Part shown: positions 45,911 through 54,344 of the stretch, piece after piece
Layout: every line of letters begins with the position of its first letter
How positions within the stretch are numbered: the stretch's first letter is position 1
From: Sphingobacterium chungjuense
Lineage (GTDB): Bacteria; Bacteroidota; Bacteroidia; Sphingobacteriales; Sphingobacteriaceae
Length of the DNA stretch: 64,000 nucleotides
NCBI RefSeq assembly: GCF_011316935.1
Contig: NZ_WLYS01000004.1
Location: forward strand, 434,001-498,000
Reading direction: 5' to 3'
Program-made: the position numbers and the translations under genes
Notes under the pieces: generated by a model
What the model saw: the letters and a program-made list of their open reading frames with translations, nothing else
What the model was told of the DNA's origin: nothing
Databases searched by the model: none

Positions 45911-46531
45911 ATGAACTTCAAAATAGGTGACTTTGTACGATTTGTGGATGAGGCTATTGAGGGCCATATCACGTCTTTTCTGAGCGACGATATTATCGGC
46001 GTTACAGACGAATCTGGATTTGAAATCCCTGTATCGATCACTAAAATAACAGCAGTGCATGGCGACATGAAGCGCCAAGACGATGAAGATGCTCCGGCAG
46101 AAATCGTAGGCCAGTTCATCGAGAAAGGTATTTATCTCGCTGTTACCGGCGAACAGAAAGAAGGATTAGCGCGATTCTGGATCGTGAATGAAACGTCGTT
46201 TCAATTATTGATATCCATTGGCGAAACGAAAGCTGGCAAGCAGGAAGGCTTATTCAGTTCCTTGCTGGGCGCAAAGAAAACGGTAGAATTTCATAAAGCT
46301 AATTTTTCTGCTGTAGGCAAATGGCCTATTTTTACAATCCGTATGATCAGACACAGCAATAACTTACACACTGCCCAACCAGTATTGGAAGAAGAAATTC
46401 GCATCAAACCGATATCGCTTAGTGATCCGAAAACAAGATTAGATTTACTCTCTGAAAAAGCTTGGGTCACCCAGCTTGATATAGAGAAAAAAGACATTGG
46501 ATTACAACGATTAAAAGATTTCGGTAAGTAG
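45911..46531 (+). CDS. DUF2027 protein lacking the C-terminal Smr domain
   Basis: 206 residues. The N-terminus MNFKIGDFVRFVDEAIEGHI and DESGFEIPVSITKITAVHGD match the beta-rich DUF2027 domain of Bacteroidota Smr/MutS2-like proteins. Family members that I know of continue into a linker and an Smr nuclease-like domain with a DLH motif. Here the protein ends at LQRLKDFGK, and no Smr-like sequence is seen in any frame up to hemA. Either this is a short paralogue or the Smr part was lost. No signal peptide. Confidence 0.65.
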   Translation: MNFKIGDFVRFVDEAIEGHITSFLSDDIIGVTDESGFEIPVSITKITAVHGDMKRQDDEDAPAEIVGQFIEKGIYLAVTGEQKEGLARFWIVNETSFQLLISIGETKAGKQEGLFSSLLGAKKTVEFHKANFSAVGKWPIFTIRMIRHSNNLHTAQPVLEEEIRIKPISLSDPKTRLDLLSEKAWVTQLDIEKKDIGLQRLKDFGK

Positions 46532-46649
46532 ACGGTCATATAATTGGAACGAATACTCGTTCAAAGCTTCGTACAAGGAAGTTAAATCATTGAAAATAAG
46601 ATACATAAAATAATTTTCACACTATTTAAAATCGTTCTAAATTTGTCGC

Positions 46650-46669
46650 TTTGACAGATTTTTGACAGA
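46650..46669 (+). repeat. Direct repeat TTTGACAGA x2 with 11-bp period, upstream of hemA
   Basis: TTTGACAGA occurs at 46650-46658 and 46661-46669, one helical turn apart. The second copy overlaps the possible -33 of the hemA promoter, so it could be a two-site operator. Confidence 0.5.
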
Positions 46670-46687
46670 AACAGACGGCTTTTGATC

Positions 46688-46695
46688 TACATTTG
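46688..46695 (+). promoter_or_regulatory. -7 promoter element of hemA
   Basis: TACATTTG, exact TAnnTTTG, 30 bases before the TTG start. The nearest TTTG upstream is 23 bases away, slightly longer than the usual 19-21. Confidence 0.45.
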
Positions 46696-46725
46696 CAGGA
46701 CGAATCATAGCGCGAGTAGCAGACT

Positions 46726-47967
46726 TTGGAAAATTTAAAAGTAATAGCGTTTACACACAAACATGTCGAGTTGAAGGACTTGGGAAATTTGGTAATCTGC
46801 AACGAAGAGTTGAACCACAGATTGATCAATCTCAAGAACAACTTGGATATTCCTGAAATCTTTTACATTGGTACATGTAACCGCGTAGAGTTTGTCTTTT
46901 ACGGGGCGCATGAACTTACAGACGAGTTTATTTCGCAGTTCATGCATAGCATGAATTTTTGTGTTCCTACCGAGCGACTTCAATGCTACTTAGGTCAGGT
47001 AAACAAGTATGCTGGAATGGACGCTCTTAATCACCTACTTCGTATGTCTTGCTCAATTGAGAGCTTAGTGGTTGGTGAGAAAGAAATCCTTGCACAGGTT
47101 CGCCGTGCTTATGAACGCTGTCGCGATGCCGGTTTTACTGGAGATTTCATGCGTATGATGATGGATCGCTTGGTCAAAACTGCTAAGGAGGTCTATACCC
47201 ATACCAATATCTCTCGCAATCCGATATCTGTCGTTTCTTTGGCTTACCGTAAGCTAAGAGAAGTGAAATTGGTAGAAAATCCTCGTATCCTTGTTATTGG
47301 AGCAGGTGAAACCAACCAAAATCTAGCAAAATACCTTAAAAAACATAAGTATAAAAACTTCGTAGTATTCAACAGAACCGTGGAGAAAGCGTATGCTTTG
47401 GCTTCCGAGCTGCAAGCAACTGCATATCCATTATCGGAGTTGGCTAACTATAAAAAAGGTTTTGATGTGATGATTACCTGTACAGGATCATCAGAACCAA
47501 TTGTCGACCAAGCATTGTACACCTCCCTGTGCAACGGTGAAGTGGATAAGAAAGTGGTGGTCGATTTGGCTATTCCAAATGATATCGATGCCGAAGTGAT
47601 CGCGCAAAACCCGATTCACTACATTGAGGTGAGCAGCTTGCAAGCTATTGCACAGAAAAACATTAAAGAACGCTATGATGAGCTACATCATGCGGAGAAA
47701 ATCATACATCAAAACATCGAAGAATTTCTTCCGATGATCAAACAAAGACGGGTAGAAGTTGCTATGCGTCAGGTTCCTGATAAAATCAAGGAGATACGCG
47801 CTACCGCAATGAATGAAGTATTTGCTCGTGAATTGAATGGGTTGGATCCTCAAGCTTTAGAAGTTTTGGAGAAAGTCATCAATTACATGGAAAAGAAATA
47901 CATTAAAGTTCCAATGGTCATGGCGAAGGAGATTTTAGTACAATCTTCCGACGTCGCGCAGAATTAA
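46726..47967 (+). CDS. hemA: Glutamyl-tRNA reductase
   Basis: 413 residues from a TTG start (MENLKVIAF). The catalytic Cys51 is in FYIGTCNRVEF. The SLVVGEKEILAQVRRAYE motif and the NADPH-binding ILVIGAGETNQNLAKYL are present, followed by a C-terminal dimerisation helix. It reduces glutamyl-tRNA to glutamate-1-semialdehyde, the first committed step of C5 heme synthesis. It heads the heme cluster; a TTG start and the operator-like repeats may limit its expression. Confidence 0.95.
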   Translation: MENLKVIAFTHKHVELKDLGNLVICNEELNHRLINLKNNLDIPEIFYIGTCNRVEFVFYGAHELTDEFISQFMHSMNFCVPTERLQCYLGQVNKYAGMDALNHLLRMSCSIESLVVGEKEILAQVRRAYERCRDAGFTGDFMRMMMDRLVKTAKEVYTHTNISRNPISVVSLAYRKLREVKLVENPRILVIGAGETNQNLAKYLKKHKYKNFVVFNRTVEKAYALASELQATAYPLSELANYKKGFDVMITCTGSSEPIVDQALYTSLCNGEVDKKVVVDLAIPNDIDAEVIAQNPIHYIEVSSLQAIAQKNIKERYDELHHAEKIIHQNIEEFLPMIKQRRVEVAMRQVPDKIKEIRATAMNEVFARELNGLDPQALEVLEKVINYMEKKYIKVPMVMAKEILVQSSDVAQN

Positions 47968-48064
47968 ATATATTCTTTCCGCCCTTTTTCTTCTATTTTC
48001 TCTGGCATATTAGCATCATTTTGGGTAATATAGCTCCACATCTTTATACCTTTACTATTTCATT

Positions 48065-49651
48065 GTGAAAAGAAAACTTACAATCGGCACGAGAGGAAGT
48101 GCTTTGGCACTATGGCAGGCTAACTATATCAAAGATAGACTACAAGAGATTGGCGTAGAATCCGAACTCAAGATCATCAAAACGCAAGGTGATATTGTAC
48201 AACACCTTCGCTTGGATAAATTAGAAGGAAAAGGTTTTTTTACCAAAGAATTAGAAGAGGAATTACTCTCTAGCCAAATTGATTTGGCAGTACATTCACA
48301 CAAAGATTTACCGACGATCAACCCACCGGGCTTATCTATTGCCGCAGTTTCTGAGCGCGAAGATCCATCTGAACTACTGATCATCAGACCCGAGGCGGTG
48401 GATATCTCACAGCGTTTATCCCTGAAACTGAAAGCAGACGTAGGTACGTCATCCAACCGCCGTAAAGCACAATTACTTTCTTTGCGGGAGGATTTGGACT
48501 TCGCCGATTTGCGAGGCAACATACAAACGCGTGTACAGAAATTGCGTGATGGGAAATATGACGCGATCATGCTGGCCAAAGCGGGTATTGAGCGTGTGGA
48601 GATGGATCTATCAGAATTTCATGTAGAAGAAATTCCACCGATTAAAATCATTCCAGCACCGGCACAAGGTGTACTTGCGATCCAGATTCGGGATAACGAC
48701 CAGGAGCTATTTGACATCTTGCAACCCATTAATGACACGGCAGTGCAAGAAACCATAGCGGTGGAACGTAAAGTGTTGAATCTTTTTGATGCCGGCTGTC
48801 ATGCACCACTTGGCTGCTATTGTCGCAAGCACAACGGTCTGTATGAAGTGTGGACATCGGTGGCAGAAGACAATGAAGAATTTCCAGATCGCTTATTCGT
48901 ACGTGCAGAAAGCACCGAAGGTTTGGCGCAACATATATTTGAGAAATTCCAGAAAGATCGTGCCCTTCCTCAGTCCGTTTTTATCACACGTGATTTGGAC
49001 GAAGAGTCGTACCTTTCTCGCTTCTTGAACAAGCACAAAGTGGAGGTAGAAGGTAGATCACTCATTAAAATATTCCCCATCATCAAGCACTTGGATTCTT
49101 TTATCCTAAAGCATGTGGATTGGTTGTTTTTCGGTAGTAAAAATGCCATCGATCATTTCTTCAAGTTGGAGCCATTCCTGATGAAGAAAACGAAGATCGC
49201 CGTATTAGGACAGGGATCGGAGCAGGCATTGCGCAAGTACGATCGCGTTGCTGATTTTTCGGGCGACCAGATTGGTGTAACTGCCGAAGAATTTGCGGCG
49301 GAATTTGCCAAAGTGGCAAACGGCACCAAAGTCGTGATTCCTTGTGCCAAAGAAAGCATGAATACGGTTCGTGATGCCTTGAGTGCGGATACGGAGGTGA
49401 TCACCATTCCGATCTATGAAACGGTACAATTGGAAGATGTAGACAAAACCAATGCACAGGTATTGATCTTTACATCGCCAAGCAATGTAGAGGCATATTT
49501 CCGCGAACATTTATTAGATCCGGGACAGAAAGTAATTTCGATTGGTACATCGACTGGTAAGAAATTTGATGAAATGGGCATTCCTTACGTTTTACCATTC
49601 TCCCCGGATGAGGTGGGATTGGCAGAAGCGGTATTTGGATTAGATATATAA
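48065..49651 (+). CDS. hemCD: Fused hydroxymethylbilane synthase / uroporphyrinogen-III synthase
   Basis: 528 residues from a GTG start. Residues 1-300 are HemC: IGTRGSALALWQANYIK, HSHKDLPT, and the dipyrromethane cofactor Cys245 in FDAGCHAPLGCYC. Residues about 305-528 are HemD: VFITRDLDEESYLSRF, DWLFFGSKNAIDHFF, VLIFTSPSNVEAYF and VISIGTSTGKKFDEMG. Together they turn porphobilinogen into uroporphyrinogen III without releasing the unstable linear intermediate to solution. The fusion spans one uninterrupted frame. Confidence 0.92.
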   Translation: MKRKLTIGTRGSALALWQANYIKDRLQEIGVESELKIIKTQGDIVQHLRLDKLEGKGFFTKELEEELLSSQIDLAVHSHKDLPTINPPGLSIAAVSEREDPSELLIIRPEAVDISQRLSLKLKADVGTSSNRRKAQLLSLREDLDFADLRGNIQTRVQKLRDGKYDAIMLAKAGIERVEMDLSEFHVEEIPPIKIIPAPAQGVLAIQIRDNDQELFDILQPINDTAVQETIAVERKVLNLFDAGCHAPLGCYCRKHNGLYEVWTSVAEDNEEFPDRLFVRAESTEGLAQHIFEKFQKDRALPQSVFITRDLDEESYLSRFLNKHKVEVEGRSLIKIFPIIKHLDSFILKHVDWLFFGSKNAIDHFFKLEPFLMKKTKIAVLGQGSEQALRKYDRVADFSGDQIGVTAEEFAAEFAKVANGTKVVIPCAKESMNTVRDALSADTEVITIPIYETVQLEDVDKTNAQVLIFTSPSNVEAYFREHLLDPGQKVISIGTSTGKKFDEMGIPYVLPFSPDEVGLAEAVFGLDI

Positions 49652-49655
49652 TAAG

Positions 49656-50633
49656 ATGATGAATCGACCACGTAGAAATAGAAAATCGGCTGTAATTCGT
49701 GATATGGTGCAAGAAACACACCTACACGCGGGCAACTTGATTTTTCCGTTATTTATTGTCGACGGTGAAAACCAAAAGACAGAAGTAAAATCGATGCCGG
49801 GCATTTTTCGGTATAGTATAGACAATCTACTGCGTGAAGTAGAAAGCTGTATGAATCTTGGATTGAAGGCTTTTGATCTATTTCCCAACATCGAAGATTC
49901 GCTAAAAGATAAATATGCTACGGTTAGTTATCAAAAAGGCAACTTGTACCTACGTGCTATTGAAGCAGTGAAGAAGAATTTCCCAGAAGCTTGCGTGGTG
50001 ACGGATGTGGCGATGGATCCCTATAGTTCGGACGGACACGATGGTATTGTCGAGAATGGCGAAATCCTGAACGATGAAACCTTGGATATCTTAGGCAAAA
50101 TGGCTTTGGCACACGCCGAATCTGGCGCAGACATTATCGCGCCTTCGGATATGATGGACGGCCGTATTGGCTATATTCGCGACGTACTAGACACGAACGG
50201 CTTTACCCATGTATCGTTGATGTCGTATACCGCAAAATACGCTTCTGCATTCTATGGACCATTCCGCGATGCGTTAAACTCCGCACCTAAATCAGGCGAT
50301 AAGAAGACCTATCAGATGAATCCTGCTAATGTGCGCGAAGCGCTGATTGAAGCACAGCTTGATGCCGAGGAAGGCGCAGATTTCTTGATGGTTAAGCCAG
50401 GACTTCCGTACTTGGATGTCGTAAAGTTATTACATGATAATTTTGATCTACCAATCGCTGTATACAACGTGAGTGGCGAATACGCCATGCTAAAAGCTGC
50501 AGCACAAAATGGTTGGTTAGACGCAGAACGCGCAACGATGGAAACGCTGTTGAGCTTCCGCCGTGCAGGCGCCTCTTCTATCCTTACCTACCATGCTAAA
50601 GAAGTATTGGCGAATGGTTGGTTAAGTAGATAG
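49656..50633 (+). CDS. hemB: Porphobilinogen synthase (delta-aminolevulinate dehydratase)
   Basis: 325 residues. Schiff-base Lys247 is in DFLMVKPGLPYLD and Lys194 in MSYTAKYASAFYGPF. The metal region at 117-130 reads TDVAMDPYSSDGHDG: the three Cys of zinc-type enzymes are absent, so this is the magnesium or zinc-independent type. It condenses two aminolevulinate molecules to porphobilinogen. It starts four bases after hemCD, so the two are co-transcribed. Confidence 0.95.
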   Translation: MMNRPRRNRKSAVIRDMVQETHLHAGNLIFPLFIVDGENQKTEVKSMPGIFRYSIDNLLREVESCMNLGLKAFDLFPNIEDSLKDKYATVSYQKGNLYLRAIEAVKKNFPEACVVTDVAMDPYSSDGHDGIVENGEILNDETLDILGKMALAHAESGADIIAPSDMMDGRIGYIRDVLDTNGFTHVSLMSYTAKYASAFYGPFRDALNSAPKSGDKKTYQMNPANVREALIEAQLDAEEGADFLMVKPGLPYLDVVKLLHDNFDLPIAVYNVSGEYAMLKAAAQNGWLDAERATMETLLSFRRAGASSILTYHAKEVLANGWLSR

Positions 50634-50713
50634 GTTGAGAGAAAAGTTGATAGGATTATAAACTAAGGTTCATTTGCTACGGCGATCCTCTTCGGTTTCG
50701 CAATGATGAATTT

Positions 50714-50749
50714 AATAAGTCCCTTCGGTTAGCCGAAGGGACTTATTTG
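50714..50749 (+). terminator. Terminator after hemB
   Basis: AATAAGTCCCTTCGG and its perfect complement (15 bp) enclose TTAG; a T-rich stretch follows. The rest of the 260-bp gap between hemB and carB holds the carB terminator and nothing else recognised. Confidence 0.85.
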
Positions 50750-50830
50750 TTTTATAGATTACGTCACCCTCGTGCCTCGGGTTAGTAATGATGTAGTGAA
50801 TAAATGTGTAATCACAAAGCTCTAAAATGC

Positions 50831-50865
50831 AAAACGGTGGCTATCCTAAAAGGATGGCCACCGTT
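50831..50865 (-). terminator. Terminator after carB
   Basis: A 15-bp stem (50833-50847 with 50851-50865, one G-U pair) has a 3-base loop. On the minus strand it is followed by TTTTGCATTTT. Confidence 0.8.
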
Positions 50866-50893
50866 CATATATCTAAATACTAATATCTAATCT

Positions 50894-53713
50894 CTACTGC
50901 GCATTTAAGAACATGGATTTCTGACTGTATAACTCGCGGAAATGTGGATCTTCCAAATCTTTGATAAAACGAATCGCTTCACCAGTTGATTTCATCTCTG
51001 GGCCGAGCTGCTTATCTACCTCTGGGAATTTAGAGAAAGAGAATACTGGCTCCTTGATCGCATAACCTTTTAGCTTGCGCTCGATCGTGAAATCGCTTAG
51101 TTTATTCGCTCCCAACATCACTTTTGTTGCGATATTGATATATGGTACATCGTATGCTTTTGCGATGAATGGTACGGTACGAGATGCTCGTGGATTAGCT
51201 TCGATTACATACACTTGCTCATCTTTGATCGCGAATTGTATATTCAACAAACCACGTACATTCAGCGCTTTGGCTAATTTACGGGAGTACTCTTCCATCT
51301 TGGATTGCACGTTTTCAGACAAGCTGAATGGTGGCAATACCGCCGATGAATCTCCAGAATGGATACCCGCAGGCTCGATGTGCTCCATCATACCGATGAT
51401 GTGTACATCTTCGCCATCACAGATCGAATCCGATTCTGCTTCCTCTGCACGATCTAAGAAATGGTCGATCAGGATCTGGTTTCCTGGAAGCGTACGCAAC
51501 AATTTCACCACTGCTTTTTCCAAATCTTCGTCGTTGATCACGATGCTCATGCCTTGTCCACCCAACACGTACGAAGGACGAACCAATACCGGGTAACCAA
51601 CTTGATTCGCTACTACGATAGCTTCTTCAGCAGAAGTTGCAACACCATATTTCGGATAAGGAATCTCTAGTTCTTTCAACAAATCAGAGAAGCTACCACG
51701 ATCTTCTGCCAAATCCATATTAGCAAAAGATGTTCCGATGATCTTTACCCCTAACTCTTCCAATTGCTTCGCCATTTTCAACGCCGTCTGACCACCCAAT
51801 TGTACGATCACACCTTCTGGTTTTTCCATCTCGATGATTTCACGTACGTGCTCCCAGAATACAGGCTCGAAGTACAATTTGTCTGCCATATTGAAGTCGG
51901 TAGATACCGTCTCAGGATTACAGTTGATCATGATCGCTTCGTAACCACATTCTTTGGCGGCTAACAAACCGTGCACACAAGAGTAATCAAACTCGATACC
52001 TTGACCGATACGGTTAGGACCAGAACCTAATACCACGATCTTTTTGCGATCAGATACTTGCGATTCGTTTTCGTCCTCAAAGGTCGAGTAGTAATATGGC
52101 GTTTGTGCTGGGAATTCTGCCGCACAGGTATCTACCATTTTGTACACGCGACGAATGCCTAATTCGGTACGGCGGTCGTATACTTGATCTTCTGTCACAT
52201 TGCCCAACAACCAAGAAATCTGTACGTCAGAGTATCCTTTTTGTTTCAAGGTTAAGAAGAAATCACGTGGAATATTATTCAATTGGTAACGACGTAATTC
52301 AGTTTCTAAGTGTACCAATTCTTGGATTTGCACTAAGAACCATTTGTCGATATGTGTCACCTTGCGGATGGATTCCAAAGGAACGCCCATTTCGAAAGCA
52401 TCTTTGACGTGGAATAGACGATCTGCACTTGGATGCTCCAAAGAGTACATGATCTCTTCTAGATCGCGTGATTGACGTCCGTCGGCTCCAAGACCAGCTC
52501 GGCCTGTCTCCAACGATTGTGCTGCTTTTTGCAACGCCTCAATAAAGGTACGCCCGATTGCCATCACTTCCCCTACGGCTTTCATCTGTAGACCTAATTC
52601 TTTGTTAGCGCCTTTAAATTTATCAAAATTAAAACGAGGTACTTTCACGATCACGTAATCCAACGTTGGCTCGAAGTAAGCCGAAGTAGTTTTGGTGATT
52701 TGGTTTTGCAACTCATCTAAGTTGTAGCCGATGGCTAATTTGGCAGCGATCTTTGCAATAGGATATCCTGTTGCTTTAGATGCTAGTGCCGATGAACGGG
52801 ATACACGCGGATTGATCTCAATCGCAATGATCTCTTCGTTCTCAGGATTTACCGAGAATTGTACGTTACAGCCTCCGGCGAATGTACCGATGGAGCGCAT
52901 CATCAAGATCGCCTGATTACGCATATCTTGGTAACACTTGTCAGATAATGTCATACCTGGCGCTACCGTGATCGAATCTCCTGTGTGGATACCCATCGGA
53001 TCGAAGTTTTCGATCGTACAGATAATGATCACATTATCGTTGGTATCACGCAAAAGCTCTAATTCAAATTCTTTCCAACCTAATACCGCTTGCTCTACCA
53101 ATACTTCATGCGTTGGTGAAGCGTGTAGACCGCGGTTCAACGCCGCATCAAAATCTTCTTTTTTGTGTACGAAACCACCACCTGTACCAGCTAGTGTGTA
53201 GGATGGACGAATAACTAATGGGAAACCGATTAATTGTGCCGCTTCTTTACCTTCTAGAAAAGAGTTCGCAATTTTAGAGTTGGCAATACCAACACCAATA
53301 TCGATCATCAGTTGGCGAAACTCTTCGCGGTTTTCGGTTTTTTCGATGGCGGCAACATCTACCCCGATCACTTTAACATTGTATTTGTCCCAGATACCTC
53401 TATTGGATGCCTCAATACATAAGTTCAATGCCGTCTGTCCGCCCATCGTTGGCAATACAGCATCAATTTGTTGCTCTTCCAATATTTGCTCGATACTTTC
53501 GCAAGTAAGTGGCAATAGATACACATTATCCGCGACGATATTATCTGTCATAATCGTTGCTGGATTGGAGTTGATGATCGAAACTCGGATACCTTCTTCT
53601 TTAAGAGATAAGGCGGCTTGTGAGCCTGAATAATCAAATTCGCACGCCTGTCCGATGACAATAGGCCCTGAACCGATAATTAAAACCGAGTTGATGGAAG
53701 TGTTTCTTGGCAT
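50894..53713 (-). CDS. carB: Carbamoyl-phosphate synthase large subunit without allosteric domain
   Basis: 939 residues. Both ATP-grasp halves are present: the first opens with [20 protein letters not shown], the second with [20 protein letters not shown]; the oligomerisation region is between them. The protein ends at [18 protein letters not shown]..., where E. coli CarB (1073 residues) continues into the ~135-residue MGS-like regulatory domain. That domain binds ornithine, UMP and IMP, so this enzyme should not respond to them in the same way. It makes carbamoyl phosphate for arginine and pyrimidines. carA is not in the window. Confidence 0.93.
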   Translation of the reverse strand: MPRNTSINSVLIIGSGPIVIGQACEFDYSGSQAALSLKEEGIRVSIINSNPATIMTDNIVADNVYLLPLTCESIEQILEEQQIDAVLPTMGGQTALNLCIEASNRGIWDKYNVKVIGVDVAAIEKTENREEFRQLMIDIGVGIANSKIANSFLEGKEAAQLIGFPLVIRPSYTLAGTGGGFVHKKEDFDAALNRGLHASPTHEVLVEQAVLGWKEFELELLRDTNDNVIIICTIENFDPMGIHTGDSITVAPGMTLSDKCYQDMRNQAILMMRSIGTFAGGCNVQFSVNPENEEIIAIEINPRVSRSSALASKATGYPIAKIAAKLAIGYNLDELQNQITKTTSAYFEPTLDYVIVKVPRFNFDKFKGANKELGLQMKAVGEVMAIGRTFIEALQKAAQSLETGRAGLGADGRQSRDLEEIMYSLEHPSADRLFHVKDAFEMGVPLESIRKVTHIDKWFLVQIQELVHLETELRRYQLNNIPRDFFLTLKQKGYSDVQISWLLGNVTEDQVYDRRTELGIRRVYKMVDTCAAEFPAQTPYYYSTFEDENESQVSDRKKIVVLGSGPNRIGQGIEFDYSCVHGLLAAKECGYEAIMINCNPETVSTDFNMADKLYFEPVFWEHVREIIEMEKPEGVIVQLGGQTALKMAKQLEELGVKIIGTSFANMDLAEDRGSFSDLLKELEIPYPKYGVATSAEEAIVVANQVGYPVLVRPSYVLGGQGMSIVINDEDLEKAVVKLLRTLPGNQILIDHFLDRAEEAESDSICDGEDVHIIGMMEHIEPAGIHSGDSSAVLPPFSLSENVQSKMEEYSRKLAKALNVRGLLNIQFAIKDEQVYVIEANPRASRTVPFIAKAYDVPYINIATKVMLGANKLSDFTIERKLKGYAIKEPVFSFSKFPEVDKQLGPEMKSTGEAIRFIKDLEDPHFRELYSQKSMFLNAQ

Positions 53714-53814
53714 TTTTTTTAATTCAAAATGTTAAAATACAAATTGTTAATTGTGGGACAGCGCAACGAAACGTGCATGGTAGAGTGCGGAATTCCGACT
53801 GCTTTGTCGGAGTG

Positions 53815-53822
53815 CAAAATTA
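53815..53822 (-). promoter_or_regulatory. -7 promoter element of carB
   Basis: Minus-strand TAATTTTG, exact TAnnTTTG, about 100 bases before the ATG. The implied leader contains a 6-bp hairpin (53794-53811; TCCGAC/GTCGGA). Confidence 0.4.
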
Positions 53823-53864
53823 CAGTATTTTTTGTAATAATCCAGCAATTATTTACGTAGATTT

Positions 53865-54326
53865 TTAGTTGCTCTCCTCCGGGATATACATTTGCAGATC
53901 AAAATGCTGATTGATATATCTTTTAAGATCCGGTGTGAGCACTACCTTCTCCTCTACCAGCGGTAGCAAAGCGGTATCTACGGCTAGTCGCTGATGGTAA
54001 TCATCAATGGCCTTAACTGTGATTTGATATAAGAATTCGTGTTCTTCATCTGATTTTTCGCGGTAAAGGTATTCTCCATCGTCATACTTTGCATTGGCTA
54101 CCTGATCACAAGAATCTTGTATCGTATAGTGGTAATATTTGTAAAAATCACCGAACAATACATTTTGATGATCCAAGGTATTGAGTACGCTATTGAATGC
54201 ATCTGCCGTATCCTTTTGGAAATGCATTTGATCAACCAAATTTCGGAATTCATCATTGGGCTGAGGTATTTTGTTGCACGAGGCAAAGAAAACTACGGCA
54301 GCTACTAGTAGTAACGTGTTTTTCAT
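53865..54326 (-). CDS. Small lipoprotein of unknown function
   Basis: 153 residues with an SPII signal peptide and lipobox FFASC (Cys 17). The mature part is acidic and probably helical, with no motif I recognise. It starts 18 bases downstream of the hexosaminidase gene end on the same strand, so the two may be co-transcribed and act in the same compartment. Confidence 0.7.
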   Translation of the reverse strand: MKNTLLLVAAVVFFASCNKIPQPNDEFRNLVDQMHFQKDTADAFNSVLNTLDHQNVLFGDFYKYYHYTIQDSCDQVANAKYDDGEYLYREKSDEEHEFLYQITVKAIDDYHQRLAVDTALLPLVEEKVVLTPDLKRYINQHFDLQMYIPEESN

Positions 54327-54344
54327 GATAGGGGATTTTGAATA

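Noticed and set aside
51075..51596. Plus-strand open frame of about 170 codons inside carB
   Set aside because: Antisense shadow of an ATP-grasp domain; composition is Ser-rich and there is no promoter.
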